The notes beneath the pieces are model-generated. The model was given only the letters and a program-made list of their open reading frames with translations. It had not been told where the DNA came from and made no database searches. DNA of 64,000 nucleotides from Actinomyces wuliandei (GTDB lineage: Bacteria; Actinomycetota; Actinomycetes; Actinomycetales; Actinomycetaceae). Position numbers and translations under genes: made by a program. Location: contig NZ_CP025227.1 of assembly GCF_004010955.1 (NCBI RefSeq), forward strand, positions 806,001 through 870,000, in the 5' to 3' direction. Positions 42,757 through 52,139 of this stretch are shown here, in pieces. Each line of letters begins with the position of its first letter. The stretch's first letter is position 1.

Positions 42757-42906
42757 TTCGCCCTGCGGGCCGGTGCGGTCGGCTTCCTGCTCAAGGACGG
42801 CTCCCCGGAGCAGCTCCTGGAGGCGGTGCACAGCGCTGCCAGTGGTGAGCGGCTCTTCTCTGCGGCCGTGCTGGAGCAGCTGGCCGTCGTCGTGGCCCAG
42901 TGCCAG
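42757..42906 (+). pseudogene. NarL-type response regulator fragment
   Basis: About 50 codons: ALRAGAVGFLLKDGSPEQLLEAVHSAASGERLFSAAVLEQLAVVV. This is the end of a receiver domain (the conserved Lys in FLLKD). The phospho-Asp half and the LuxR HTH are gone. It lies head-to-head with the acylase remnant. 42907-43106 shows nothing else. Confidence 0.65.
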
Positions 42907-43106
42907 CTGGCAGAGCCCGAGCCGGGCGTCTCCTGGAGCGAGGAGCCTGCCGTGCCCGGACCCGGCCCTCAGCCGCTGGCCGCGTCGGGGTCGCCCAGGC
43001 CACCTTGCCCAGGGGACTCCTGGTGGTCGCCTCGGGCACGGTCACCCGTGTCGTGCTGGGTGCCTGCGGGCGCCAGGCCCCATCCGCCTCCAGGGCGGGC
43101 AGGAGC

Positions 43107-45032
43107 CTAGTCGGCGTCCAGGGTGGTCAGGTCGCCCTCGTCCTGTCCCAGCGCCCGGGCACGCAGGACCCGGCGCAGGATCTTGCCTGAGCGGGTCTTG
43201 GGCAGGGTCTCAGGGAAGTCGAAGGAGTCCGGCTTGGCGATGGGGGACAGGGTGGAGGCCACGTGCTGGCGCAGCTCGGCCTCCAGCCTGCGGGTGGGCT
43301 CGGTGCCGGGCAGAAGGACCACGGCCACGTGGACGGCGTGCCCCTTGACCTCGTGAGGCAGGCCCACGGCGGCCGCCTCGACCACGGCCGGGTGGGACAC
43401 GAGCGCGGACTCCACCTCCGCGGTACCCAGGCGGTGGCCTGAGACCTTGATGATGTCGTCGGTGCGGCCGATGATCCAGAACCACCCGTCGGCGTCACGC
43501 CGGGCGGAGTCTCCCGTGTGGTAGAGGCCGGGGTACTTCTCCCAGTAGGTGCTCACGTAGCGCTGCGGGTCACGGTAGAGGGTGCGCATCATGGAGGGCC
43601 AGGGGCGCTTGAGGACCAGGTTGCCCTCGACCCCGTCGGGCACCTCGTGGCCGTCCTCGTCCACCACGGCAGCCTCCTGCCCGAAGACGGGACGGCCTGC
43701 TGCTCCGGGCTTCATGGGCATGGAGGGCACCGTGGTGATCTGGAACATCCCTGTCTCCGTCTGCCACCAGGTGTCGATGATGGGGCACCGCTCCTGGCCC
43801 ACGACCTGGTGGAACCACGTCCAGGCCTCAGGGTTGAGGGGCTCTCCCACGCTGCCCAGCAGCCTCAGGCTCGACAGGTCGTGGCGCCTGACCCAGGCCT
43901 CGCCAAAACGCATGAGCGTGCGGATCGCCGTGGGGGCGGTGTAGAAGGAGGTGATCCCGTAGCGCTCGACGAGGTCCCACCACCGGTCGGGGTAGGGGTA
44001 GGTCGGGTTGCCCTCGTACATGAAGGTCGTGGCCCCGCACAGCAGGGGGCCGTAGACCAGGTAGCTGTGTCCGGTGATCCACCCCGGGTCCGAGGTGCAC
44101 CACCACCGGTCCTCGTCATGGATGTCGAAGCAGTCGTGGAGGGTGACGTAGGTGCCCACCATGTAGCCGCCGTGGGAGTGCAGCACCGCCTTGGGCTGGC
44201 CGGTCGAGCCCGAGGTGTAGAGGATGAACAGGGGGTCCTCAGCGTCGAGCTGGAGGGTCTCGCAGCGGCCCTTGGCGACAGGCATCTTGCACAGCTCGTG
44301 GTACCAGTGGTCCCGGATCGGGTCCATGGTCACCTCGCTGCCCGTGTTGCGCACCACGATGACGTTGTGCACGGTGGGGGAGAAGCGTACTGCCTCGTCG
44401 ATGATGTCCTTGAGCGGGAAGACCCGGCCGTTGACCCACGACCCGTCGGCAGTGACGACGACTGTGGACTCGGAGTCGTCGATCCGGGCGGTCAGGGCCT
44501 CGGAGGAGTACCCAGCGAAGACCACGGAGTGGATGGCCCCGATCTTGGCGCAGGCCAGCATGGTGAAGACGACCTCGGGGATCCGGGGCAAGTAGATGGT
44601 CACCACGTCGCCCTTGCCCACGCCCATCGCCTTGAGGATGTTGGCCATCCTCTCCACCTCCCGGCCGAGGGCGAAGTAGGAGAAGGTGCGTACCTGGGAG
44701 GTGTCCTCACCCACCCAGATGAGGGCCAGCTTGTTCTTGCGCGCCGTACCCAGGTGCCGGTCGACGGCGCTGGAGACAATGTTGGTCCGCGCTCCCGTGA
44801 ACCAGCGGTAGAAGGGCGCCTCGGTGTCGTCGAGGACCGTGCGCCACGGGGTCGACCACTCCAGCTCCTCGGCCCTGCGTGCCCAGTAGCCCTGCGGGTC
44901 CGCCAGGGCCTCCTCCTCCAGCGCCCTCCAGTCGCGGACCCAGGCGTGCTCGGCTGCCTGCACAGGCGGGTCGACAAACGGGGACGGGGTGCTTGGTGCT
45001 GAAGACACTGACTGCTCGTGCGTGCGTGCCAT
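43107..45032 (-). CDS. acs: Acetyl-CoA synthetase (AMP-forming)
   Basis: 641 residues. AMP-binding motif YTSGSTGQPKAVLHSHGGYMV, DPGWITGHSYLVYGPL, WWQTETG and the C-terminal catalytic lysine region LPKTRSGKILRRVLRA are all present. The N-terminus has the Acs domain (FVDPPVQAAEHAWVRDW, TPWRTVLDDTEAPFYRWF). It activates acetate (possibly propionate) to acyl-CoA via acyl-AMP; the lysine is usually controlled by acetylation. ATG at 45032 with GAGGAGG upstream. The 314-bp region to the right contains its promoter. Confidence 0.93.
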   Translation of the reverse strand: MARTHEQSVSSAPSTPSPFVDPPVQAAEHAWVRDWRALEEEALADPQGYWARRAEELEWSTPWRTVLDDTEAPFYRWFTGARTNIVSSAVDRHLGTARKNKLALIWVGEDTSQVRTFSYFALGREVERMANILKAMGVGKGDVVTIYLPRIPEVVFTMLACAKIGAIHSVVFAGYSSEALTARIDDSESTVVVTADGSWVNGRVFPLKDIIDEAVRFSPTVHNVIVVRNTGSEVTMDPIRDHWYHELCKMPVAKGRCETLQLDAEDPLFILYTSGSTGQPKAVLHSHGGYMVGTYVTLHDCFDIHDEDRWWCTSDPGWITGHSYLVYGPLLCGATTFMYEGNPTYPYPDRWWDLVERYGITSFYTAPTAIRTLMRFGEAWVRRHDLSSLRLLGSVGEPLNPEAWTWFHQVVGQERCPIIDTWWQTETGMFQITTVPSMPMKPGAAGRPVFGQEAAVVDEDGHEVPDGVEGNLVLKRPWPSMMRTLYRDPQRYVSTYWEKYPGLYHTGDSARRDADGWFWIIGRTDDIIKVSGHRLGTAEVESALVSHPAVVEAAAVGLPHEVKGHAVHVAVVLLPGTEPTRRLEAELRQHVASTLSPIAKPDSFDFPETLPKTRSGKILRRVLRARALGQDEGDLTTLDAD

Positions 45033-45346
45033 GGTGCCTCCTCAGGCTCGTGGTGACGTCGTCGCTGACGTCCTCGGTGTACGTTTCTTGGTGACTGCCC
45101 TTGGCGCCGTCTCCGGCGCCGTCTTTGGCTCTGTACCGCCCCTGCCGACCCGTCATCGCTGACACCGGCACCGGCACAGCGGTGCGGTACCCGTGGTGCT
45201 GTGGCGCGGCTCCGCCAGGCCGTCAGCAGCCGGGCTGACAGGGTAGTGGCAAAGAGTACGTGAGGAGGCGGGTATCGCGCGACTGCTGTTGGTGAGCGGC
45301 AGTGAGCCTGAGGTCGCCTGGCGCACCGGTGACTGGTATCAAGGCT
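45033..45346. promoter_or_regulatory. acs upstream region
   Basis: 314 bp between acs and the convergent end of the MDR gene. It holds the acs ribosome binding site and a pair of GGCGCC palindromes near 45100-45120. Nothing else can be supported. Confidence 0.35.
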
Positions 45347-46396
45347 CTAGGCCCAGGGAAGGCCGACCAGCTTGCCGATGTGGGTTCCTGCGACGATATC
45401 GCGGTGGGCGTCTTGTATCCGTGACAGGGGGTAGGGGTGGATGGGGAGCAGGTCCAGGCTCCCTGTTGCAATAGCGTCCAGCACCCGTTGGAGCTCGCCC
45501 TGAGGGAGGGACTCGGCCCCGCCGGAGTAGGTAGTGAGCCTGACCCCGAAGGGGATCCAGTCCAGGGGGTAGAAGTCGGGAATCGTCCAGCTGTCGGAGA
45601 GCATGCCGGAGAAGCACACCGTGCCGTGCACGGCAGTGGCCTCCAGGGAGTCGCGCAGGGTGGGCACGCCCACCAGCTCCAGGGTGGCGTCCACGCCCTG
45701 GGGCGACAGCTCTCGTGCCCGGGGGGCGACCGCGCCGTCGTCGAGCAGAGGTGTCACCCCGCGTGAGGCCAGGAGATCCAGTCCCTCCTGGCGCCGGGAG
45801 GTCGCCAGGACCCGGCAGCCCTTCTCCTGTGCCAGCGCGGCGGCGGCCAGGCCCAGCGCCGAGGTCCCTCCCCGGACCAGCAGTGTCTGGCCGGGGCGCA
45901 GGTCCAGGCCCGTGGTCAGGGACCCGTAGGCGGTCTGCAGGGTCTCGGGGACGGCTCCGATGACCTCCCACGGCAGGTCGGAGCGGAAGGTAAGGAGCTG
46001 AGAGCGGGGGGCGACGACGTACTGGGCGTAGCCTCCGTCGAACTGGCGTCCCATGCCGCCCATGAGGGCGACGGCCTGGGTGCCGGGCGCGAGCTCGCCG
46101 GAGGGGTCCAGGTCCACCACACCCGTGGCCTCAATGCCGAGGATCCGTGGGAAGGTCATGCCCTCGGCAAGGCCTGTGACCGAGTGGTACTCGCTGCGGT
46201 TGAGGCCGAAGGCCATGACCTTGAGCCGGACCCACCCCTGCGGCGGGTCCGGGACGGCCAGCTCGGTCACCTGCAGGTTCTCCACGGAGCCCGGCTCGCT
46301 GAGGCGTGCGGCCAGCATCGTGGCTGGTGCCGCGTCCTGCCCGGAGGTGCCGGCCATGGTGGAGGAAGGGGTGGAGGAGGTGACTGATGAGGACAT
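45347..46396 (-). CDS. MDR-family NAD(P)H:quinone oxidoreductase-like protein
   Basis: 349 residues. GroES-like N-terminal half (PPQGWVRLKVMAFGLNRSEYHSVTGL, FPRILGIEATGVVDLDPSGELAPG) and Rossmann half (PGQTLLVRGGTSALGLAAAALAQEKGCRVLATSRRQEGLDLL). No cysteine/histidine zinc set, so it is the zinc-free quinone reductase type. It starts one base after the padR stop on the same strand, hence is co-expressed with its PadR regulator and probably serves in electrophile or phenolic stress. Confidence 0.85.
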   Translation of the reverse strand: MSSSVTSSTPSSTMAGTSGQDAAPATMLAARLSEPGSVENLQVTELAVPDPPQGWVRLKVMAFGLNRSEYHSVTGLAEGMTFPRILGIEATGVVDLDPSGELAPGTQAVALMGGMGRQFDGGYAQYVVAPRSQLLTFRSDLPWEVIGAVPETLQTAYGSLTTGLDLRPGQTLLVRGGTSALGLAAAALAQEKGCRVLATSRRQEGLDLLASRGVTPLLDDGAVAPRARELSPQGVDATLELVGVPTLRDSLEATAVHGTVCFSGMLSDSWTIPDFYPLDWIPFGVRLTTYSGGAESLPQGELQRVLDAIATGSLDLLPIHPYPLSRIQDAHRDIVAGTHIGKLVGLPWA

Positions 46397-46397
46397 G

Positions 46398-47063
46398 TCA
46401 CGCGCTCCTGGCTCGGGTGGCTCGGGTGGTGGCCGCGCGGGTGCGATGGCCGGACGGGTGGCTGGTCCCGCTGACTGCGGTGCCGGTGGTACCGGTGCTG
46501 TCTGTGCCGGGCGTGGTGCGTCCGGCCGACGGGTCCGCCGCTACCGTTGTGCCCGGCTCCTCCAGCACCTGCCTGAGCCAGGTGATCTCCGCCCGGCGGG
46601 CGGCGCTGGCTATCGTGATCATGCCCTGCCGGTAGGGGTCCGCCTCCTCGGCCTGGCGGCGAGGCCGCCCGTTGTCGTAGAAGAAGGCCGGAGGGGTCTG
46701 CAGAACCTCCATGCGGCGCCGCAGCACCTCCCGCTGCTCCTCGGGGGGCAGGCGGGACAGGAATGCCAGGACCGTGAGGAAGCGCGGCTGCGACTCCAGG
46801 TCGGCCCCGCTGGTGTCGCGCAGTATCTGGTGAAGGCGGGAGCGTCCTGACTCGGTGATGGTAAGTGTGCGGCGGACCCGGCGGCTGCTGCCCGCGTCCT
46901 CACGGGTCAGGTAGCCAGCGGCCTCCAGGCGGGACAGAGCGGGGTAGAGGCTGCCTGCGCTGAGCCTGGTCCCTGGTCCCCCCAGCTCCAGGATACGGCG
47001 CCGCAGCTCGTAGCCGTGGAGGGGGCCGTCGTCCAGGAAGCCCAGGATCTGCAGGTCGAGCAC
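46398..47063 (-). CDS. PadR-family transcriptional regulator
   Basis: 221 residues from a GTG at 47063 (VLDLQILGFLDDGPLHGYELRRRILELG). The winged helix continues SAGSLYPALSRLEAAGYL..RRTLTITESGRSRL; the C-terminal dimer helix region follows, then a disordered Thr/Arg-rich tail. An ATG at 47099 would add 12 residues, but it falls in the AT-rich operator-like stretch and is less likely. It probably represses itself and the MDR gene, releasing on a small aromatic or drug ligand. Confidence 0.85.
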   Translation of the reverse strand: MLDLQILGFLDDGPLHGYELRRRILELGGPGTRLSAGSLYPALSRLEAAGYLTREDAGSSRRVRRTLTITESGRSRLHQILRDTSGADLESQPRFLTVLAFLSRLPPEEQREVLRRRMEVLQTPPAFFYDNGRPRRQAEEADPYRQGMITIASAARRAEITWLRQVLEEPGTTVAADPSAGRTTPGTDSTGTTGTAVSGTSHPSGHRTRAATTRATRARSA

Positions 47064-47182
47064 GACACCATGATACGTCAAGATATATCGCATCGACATA
47101 GAAGTTGATGCCTGGTACCGTGCCTGCCACGCAGTCGTTGGGGGCAGCCTGGCGACGTCGCGAGAGGAGGACGCCGCCCCTC
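47064..47182. promoter_or_regulatory. Divergent padR / opuC control region
   Basis: 119 bp shared by padR and the osmoprotectant operon. It holds an AT-rich island unlike its surroundings around GATATATC (47080-47087) with CATGATACGTC beside it, a likely promoter and PadR site. Confidence 0.45.
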
Positions 47183-48082
47183 ATGAGCAGCACCATCGAG
47201 TTCAGGTCCGTCACGAAGCGCTACCCAGGCCATGGGGGCGGACGCAGGGGAGGACGTCGTGCAGGAGAGGGCGCCCTCGCCGTCGACTCCTTCTCGGCCC
47301 GGGTCGTCGCTGGCACCACCACCGTGCTGCTGGGCTCCTCGGGCTGCGGCAAGACCACCCTCCTGCGCATGGTCAACCGCATGGTCGAGCCCAGCAGCGG
47401 GTCGGTCCTCGTTGACGGCGCCGACGTCGCGGCCAGCGACGCCGTGAGGCTGCGCCGCCGTACCGGCTACGTCATGCAGAGCGCGGGCCTGCTGCCCCAC
47501 CGCCGTGTCATCGACAACATCACCCTGGTGCCCCGCCTCAACGGCCAGGACAGGAGCCAGGCCCGTGGCAGGGCGCTGGAGATCATGGATGTCCTGGGGC
47601 TAGGCCGTGACCTCGCCGGGCGCTACCCCCACCAGCTCTCCGGGGGGCAGGCCCAGCGGGTCGGGGTCGCCCGGGCGCTGGCCGCCGACCCCGGTGTCCT
47701 GCTCATGGACGAGCCCTTCGGTGCTGTGGACCCCCTGGTGCGCCGCGAGCTCCAGCAGGAGCTGATCCGCCTCCAGCGCCACCTGGGCAAGACGATCCTG
47801 TTCATCACCCACGACGTGGACGAGGCCCTGGCGCTGGGGGACGAGATCATTCTCCTGCGTGAGGGCGCCCAGGTCGCCCAGAGGGGTAGCGGCGCGGAGC
47901 TGCTGACCAGCCCGGCTGACGACTTCGTGGTCCGCTTCCTGGGGCTTGACGACACCGACCGCCGCCTGCGGCTGGAGGAGCGGGCTGAGCAGCGGGTGGT
48001 CCTGGACGAGGCCGGGCGGGTCCTGGGGCGGCTGGAGCCTGCGGAACCCGAGCCATCCCGTCCCCTCGGAGCGGTCCGGTGA
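47183..48082 (+). CDS. opuCA: Osmoprotectant (glycine betaine/choline) ABC transporter ATPase
   Basis: 299 residues from the ATG at 47183 with GAGGAGG upstream. Walker A LLGSSGCGKTTLLRMVNRM, signature PHQLSGGQAQRVGVARAL, Walker B LLMDEPFGAVDPLVR and switch histidine FITHDVDEALALGDEI are typical of OpuCA/ProV. No CBS domains at the C-terminus, unlike many OpuA/OpuCA, so ionic-strength sensing through CBS is not expected. First gene of a four-gene operon with 4-bp overlaps. Confidence 0.9.
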   Translation: MSSTIEFRSVTKRYPGHGGGRRGGRRAGEGALAVDSFSARVVAGTTTVLLGSSGCGKTTLLRMVNRMVEPSSGSVLVDGADVAASDAVRLRRRTGYVMQSAGLLPHRRVIDNITLVPRLNGQDRSQARGRALEIMDVLGLGRDLAGRYPHQLSGGQAQRVGVARALAADPGVLLMDEPFGAVDPLVRRELQQELIRLQRHLGKTILFITHDVDEALALGDEIILLREGAQVAQRGSGAELLTSPADDFVVRFLGLDDTDRRLRLEERAEQRVVLDEAGRVLGRLEPAEPEPSRPLGAVR

Positions 48083-48840
48083 CCTGGGTCCTCGCCAACA
48101 TCCCCACGATCCTGGGATACCTCACCGCGCACCTGGCCCAGGCCCTGCCCGCTGTCGGGGCCACGCTGGTCCTGGCCCTGCCGCTGGCCCGGCTGGCCCA
48201 GCGCACAGTGCTGCTGCGCAGCCTGCTTGTCGGGGGATCCTCCCTGCTCTACGCAGTCCCCTCTCTGCCGCTGCTCATCATCCTGCCTCTTGTCCTGGGA
48301 ACCGGTGTGCGCAGCGTGGTCAACGTCGTGGTCGCCCTGACGCTCTACGGGCTGGCAATCATGGTGCCGACTGCCGTGGACGCCCTGGACGCGGTGGACC
48401 CCCGCGTCCTCGACGCGGCCACCGCCATGGGAGTGGGGCCGGTGCGCCGCTTCCTCACCGTCGAGCTGGCGCTGGCCGGCCCGGCCGTCCTCACCGGGCT
48501 GCGGGTGGTGTGCGTGTCCACCATCTCCCTGACCACGGTCGGCGCCGTCCTGGGTGTGCGCAGCCTGGGCTGGCTGTTCACCGACGGCTTCCAGCGCGGC
48601 ATCCGGGCGGAGATCCTTGTGGGCATCCTGCTCACTGCGGTCCTGGCCCTGGTCCTGGACCTCCTCGTCCTGGGACTCGGACGGCTGCTCATGCCCTGGA
48701 CCGTCGCTGGGGCAGCGACGGGCGCTGCTGAAGAGGGCGCCTCCGCTGCCGCTGCCGAAGGCGTTGCCAGCCCCGGTGGCGAGAGCCTCCGGGACGAGGC
48801 GGCTTCTCGTGCACCGGGCGGTATGGGGGCGGGCTCATGA
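48079..48840 (+). CDS. opuCB: Osmoprotectant ABC transporter permease 1
   Basis: 253 residues; GTG overlaps the previous stop (GTGA). BPD-transport inner-membrane fold: TLVLALPLARLAQRTVLLRSLLVGGSSLLYAVPSLPLLIILPLVL, then the EAA loop VDPRVLDAATAMGVGPVRRFLTVELALAGPAVLTGLRV. The C-terminal 40 residues are an Ala/Gly-rich tail. It forms the membrane channel with the next gene product. Confidence 0.9.
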   Translation: MTWVLANIPTILGYLTAHLAQALPAVGATLVLALPLARLAQRTVLLRSLLVGGSSLLYAVPSLPLLIILPLVLGTGVRSVVNVVVALTLYGLAIMVPTAVDALDAVDPRVLDAATAMGVGPVRRFLTVELALAGPAVLTGLRVVCVSTISLTTVGAVLGVRSLGWLFTDGFQRGIRAEILVGILLTAVLALVLDLLVLGLGRLLMPWTVAGAATGAAEEGASAAAAEGVASPGGESLRDEAASRAPGGMGAGS

Positions 48841-49517
48841 GCCTCCTGCTTGAGGCCCTGGCCTACCTCCTCAGCCCGGACAGCTGGTCGGGACGACTGG
48901 CTCTCGGCACGCTCCTGGCCCAGCACGTGGGCTACTCGCTCATGGCGGTAGCGCTGGCCTCGCTCCTCGGGGTTCCTGCGGGCTGGTGGGTCGGCCACTA
49001 CGGACGCGGGACCACCTGGGTCCAGGGGCTGTCCGGCGCGGTGCGGGCGCTGCCCACCCTGGGGCTGGTCACCCTGCTCGGCCTTCTTCTTGGCATCGGG
49101 CTGGCTGCGCCGATGGTCGCCCTGGTCGTCCTGGCCCTGCCCAGCATCCTGGCCGGGGCCACCAGTGGCGTGCGGGCCGCCGACGCCGGGGCCGTGGACG
49201 GGGCGCGCTCCTGCGGCATGACTGAGCTACAGGTCCTCACCCGCGTCGAGGTCCCCCTGGGCGTCCCGCTGCTCCTTGGCGGCCTGCGCTCGGCCAGTCT
49301 CCAGGTCGTCGCCACGGCCACACTGGCCGCCTACACCGGGGCCGGAGGCCTGGGGCGTCTCATGTTCCTGGGGCTCAGGACACAACGCTACGAGATGATG
49401 CTCGCCTCGGCGCTCCTGGTCATCGCCGTGGCCCTGGCCTCGGAGACCTTCTTCTCCCTCCTTCAGCGTGCCCTGGCTCCAGCCAGCGGGCGCAGCAACC
49501 GAAAGGAACAGCCATGA
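48837..49517 (+). CDS. opuCD: Osmoprotectant ABC transporter permease 2
   Basis: 226 residues; ATG overlaps the previous stop. HVGYSLMAVALASLLGVPAGWWVGHYGRG, LSGAVRALPTLGLVTLLGLLLG and the EAA loop GAVDGARSCGMTELQVLTRVEVPLGVPLLLGGLRSASLQVVATATLAAYTGAGGLG mark an OpuCD/ProW-like permease. Confidence 0.9.
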   Translation: MSLLLEALAYLLSPDSWSGRLALGTLLAQHVGYSLMAVALASLLGVPAGWWVGHYGRGTTWVQGLSGAVRALPTLGLVTLLGLLLGIGLAAPMVALVVLALPSILAGATSGVRAADAGAVDGARSCGMTELQVLTRVEVPLGVPLLLGGLRSASLQVVATATLAAYTGAGGLGRLMFLGLRTQRYEMMLASALLVIAVALASETFFSLLQRALAPASGRSNRKEQP

Positions 49518-50509
49518 CGACCTTCCCCGGCCCAGGCCCCACCAGCCTGCCTGGCCCTGTCCCCCCGGCGGCTCCAGCCGCGCTGCCCGCGCTGAGCCGT
49601 CGTCGTCTCCTGGGCGGGGGCGGCCTCCTTGCGGCCGCAGTGGTCCTGTCCGCCTGCTCCGACTCCGACCCCCTGGCCGGGGACACCGGGGGCACAGCCT
49701 CTGGTGACGGCACGATCGTCGTGGGTAGCCAGCAGAGTGACTCTAACGAGATCATCGCTGAGCTCTACGCCCAGGTCATGGAGGACACCGGGCTCAGGGT
49801 CAGCCGGGAGTACCGGATCAGCCAGCGCGAGACGTACCTGAGCGAGCTGGAGTCAGGAGGCGTGACCGTCATACCGGAGTACAGCGGGAACCTCCTGCAG
49901 TTCTACGACTCCCAGACGAGCGCCGGTGACGCCCAGGCGGTCCAGGAGGCGCTGCCGGGCGTCCTGCCTGAGGGTCTCACGGTCCTGGAGGCGGCGCGGG
50001 CCAGCGACCAGGACTCCTACACGGTGACCAGGGACTTCGCCCAGGAGCACTCCCTGACCTCGATCGGGGACCTGGCCACGCTGGGGCGCACCGTCAGCGT
50101 CGCTGCCAACTCGGAGTTCGAGGAGCGTCCCTATGGGCCAGAGGGCGTCAAGGACACCTATGGCGTGGATGTCCAGGTCGAGCCGGTCGAGGACTCCGGT
50201 GGTCCGATGACGCTCAACGCCCTCCTGGACGGCAGCGTAGACGTTGCTGACATCTACACTGCTGACCCCGCCATTGAGGCCAACGACCTGGTGGTCTTGG
50301 AGGACCCGGAGGGGCTGATCCTGCCGCAGAACGTCATACCGCTGGTGGCCAGCACCCTGCCCCAGGCTGCCGTTGACGCGATCAACGCCGTCTCTGCTCA
50401 GCTGACCACTGAGGAGCTGCGCGCCCTCACCACGCGTTCCAGGCAGGAGCAGCTGGGCTCGGACGTCATTGCCTCCGCCTGGCTGGCGGACAAGGGGCTG
50501 GTGCGCTGA
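49514..50509 (+). CDS. opuCC: Osmoprotectant substrate-binding lipoprotein
   Basis: 331 residues; ATG overlaps the previous stop. Twin-arginine-like signal LSRRRLLGGGGLLAAAVVLSAC with lipobox, so a lipoprotein on the outer face. OpuAC fold: TIVVGSQQSDSNEIIAELYAQVMEDTGLRVSREYRISQRETYLSELESGGVTVIPEYSGNLLQFY and DGSVDVADIYTADPAIEANDLVVLEDPEGLILPQNVIPLV. It binds a quaternary amine (betaine, choline or carnitine; not resolved). Ends in front of a strong bidirectional terminator. Confidence 0.9.
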   Translation: MTTFPGPGPTSLPGPVPPAAPAALPALSRRRLLGGGGLLAAAVVLSACSDSDPLAGDTGGTASGDGTIVVGSQQSDSNEIIAELYAQVMEDTGLRVSREYRISQRETYLSELESGGVTVIPEYSGNLLQFYDSQTSAGDAQAVQEALPGVLPEGLTVLEAARASDQDSYTVTRDFAQEHSLTSIGDLATLGRTVSVAANSEFEERPYGPEGVKDTYGVDVQVEPVEDSGGPMTLNALLDGSVDVADIYTADPAIEANDLVVLEDPEGLILPQNVIPLVASTLPQAAVDAINAVSAQLTTEELRALTTRSRQEQLGSDVIASAWLADKGLVR

Positions 50510-50650
50510 GGGGCGAGGCTGGCACCACGTGTGGTCAGGGTCGGGCAGGATAAGGAGGCTGCAGGTTCCAAGGTGGCTCGGAGCCCTGGGCACCACCTGG
50601 GGTGCGGCACGGGGCGGGCGGAGACTCAGGGCGCAGGTGCCCGCCCGGCA

Positions 50651-50701
50651 CACAGGGCCGTGCCGCCCCGTCGGCAGGTGGAGGGGCGGCACGGCCCTGT
50701 G
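50651..50701. terminator. Bidirectional terminator between opuC and the inositol/sugar operon
   Basis: Perfect 19-bp arms at 50651-50669 and 50683-50701 with a 13-base loop, between two convergent operons. Confidence 0.85.
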
Positions 50702-50717
50702 AGACCACAGTGCGGGC

Positions 50718-52139
50718 TCAAGAATAGCGCTTCTTGAAGATGCGCTCGAGCTCCTCCAGGCTGTGTCCCTTGGTCTCCGGCAGGAACCGGGCGTAGAAGG
50801 CCAGGGACCCCAGGTTGACCAGGGCGAAGATAAGGAACACGTTGCCCTGGACCAGTTCAATGAGGTTGGGGAAGGTGAAGGCCACGATGATGTTGCCCAC
50901 CCAGTTGGAGAACACGGCCACCCCGTTGGCCAGGCCGCGCACCCGCATGGGGAAGATCTCGGCGAGCATGAGCCAGAAGGTCACCCCGATGAAGCACTGC
51001 ATGAAGAACAGGAAGGTCAGCATGAACAGCAGCACCAGGTAGCTGCGGGCGGTGGACTCCGGCAGCAGGAAGATCAGCCACAGCGCGAGGAGCGAGGACA
51101 CGCAGCCGGTCTGCCCGGTGAGGATCATGCGCCGCCTGGGCAGCCGCTTGAGGAAGAAGGCGATACCGATGTAGACCGAGATCACCGAGATCACCCCGTT
51201 GGCGATCGTGGCCACGAGCGAGGCCTGCGTGCCCAGCCCGGTGGAGATGAGGATCGTGGGGGCGTAATACATGATGCCGTTGACCCCGGTCAGCTGGGAC
51301 AGGAAGGCCAGCCCGATCCCAATGAAGGTGATCCTGCGGATCCACGGCACCCGCAGGTCCGCCCAGGACCCCTTGCCCATGGCGCGCTCCTCCTCCACGC
51401 GGTGCAGGATGTCCTCGCCCTCGCCCTTGACGGCGTCAGGCATGCGTACCTGGTTGAGGACGTCCCACATCTCCCGTGCCCTGCCCTTGTCGGCCAGCCA
51501 GCGGGGGGACTCCGGCAGCAGGTGGATACCGACCCACAGCCCGATAGCGGGCAGGGTGGCGATGACCAGCATCCAGCGCCACGCGTTGGCGCCGGGCCAG
51601 GCGGTGGCGATGATGGCGTTGCAGGTGTAGGCCAGGAGCTGGCCGGTGACGATCATCAGCTCGTTGCGTGAGACCATGGTCCCACGGATCTCCACCGGGG
51701 AGATCTCGGAGAGGTAGACCGGGACCGTGGCGGAGGCACCGCCCACGGCCAGGCCCAGGATGAAACGGAAGGCCACGAGGGCAGGGTAGGAGGGAGCCAG
51801 TGCGCAGCCCAGGGCGCCGACGAGGAAGATGACAGCGACCGTCATGATGTTGCGCCTGCGTCCGAAGCGGTCGGACAGGCGTCCGCCCACGAGTGCGCCC
51901 ACGGCGGCGCCCACGGCGGCGCCCACGGTCAGGGAGGTGGTCACCACCGACTCCTCGAAGGAGCCCAGGCCCAGGCCACCCTCGGAGGCCGGGTTCCTCA
52001 GGAAGGGCAGGGCGCCGGAGATGACCCCGGTGTCGTAGCCGAACAGGAGCCCGCCCAGGGTGGCGATGGAGCGGATGGCAAACAGCCTGCGGTCCACCTG
52101 CCGCTGGCTGGTAGCAGACACGGAGGGGGCGGTACTCAT
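50718..52139 (-). CDS. MFS sugar porter (myo-inositol transporter-like)
   Basis: 473 residues, 12 helices. Sugar porter motifs are all present: LLFGYDTGVISGALPFL, GRLSDRFGRRRN, RFILGLAVGGASATVPVYLSEISP, PESPRWLADKGR, GVNGIMYYAPTI, and the C-terminal LPETKGHSLEELERIF. A proton symporter for inositol or a related polyol fits the adjacent dehydrogenase and isomerase. Last gene of a three-gene leftward operon; it overlaps the isomerase gene by 4 bp. Confidence 0.9.
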   Translation of the reverse strand: MSTAPSVSATSQRQVDRRLFAIRSIATLGGLLFGYDTGVISGALPFLRNPASEGGLGLGSFEESVVTTSLTVGAAVGAAVGALVGGRLSDRFGRRRNIMTVAVIFLVGALGCALAPSYPALVAFRFILGLAVGGASATVPVYLSEISPVEIRGTMVSRNELMIVTGQLLAYTCNAIIATAWPGANAWRWMLVIATLPAIGLWVGIHLLPESPRWLADKGRAREMWDVLNQVRMPDAVKGEGEDILHRVEEERAMGKGSWADLRVPWIRRITFIGIGLAFLSQLTGVNGIMYYAPTILISTGLGTQASLVATIANGVISVISVYIGIAFFLKRLPRRRMILTGQTGCVSSLLALWLIFLLPESTARSYLVLLFMLTFLFFMQCFIGVTFWLMLAEIFPMRVRGLANGVAVFSNWVGNIIVAFTFPNLIELVQGNVFLIFALVNLGSLAFYARFLPETKGHSLEELERIFKKRYS

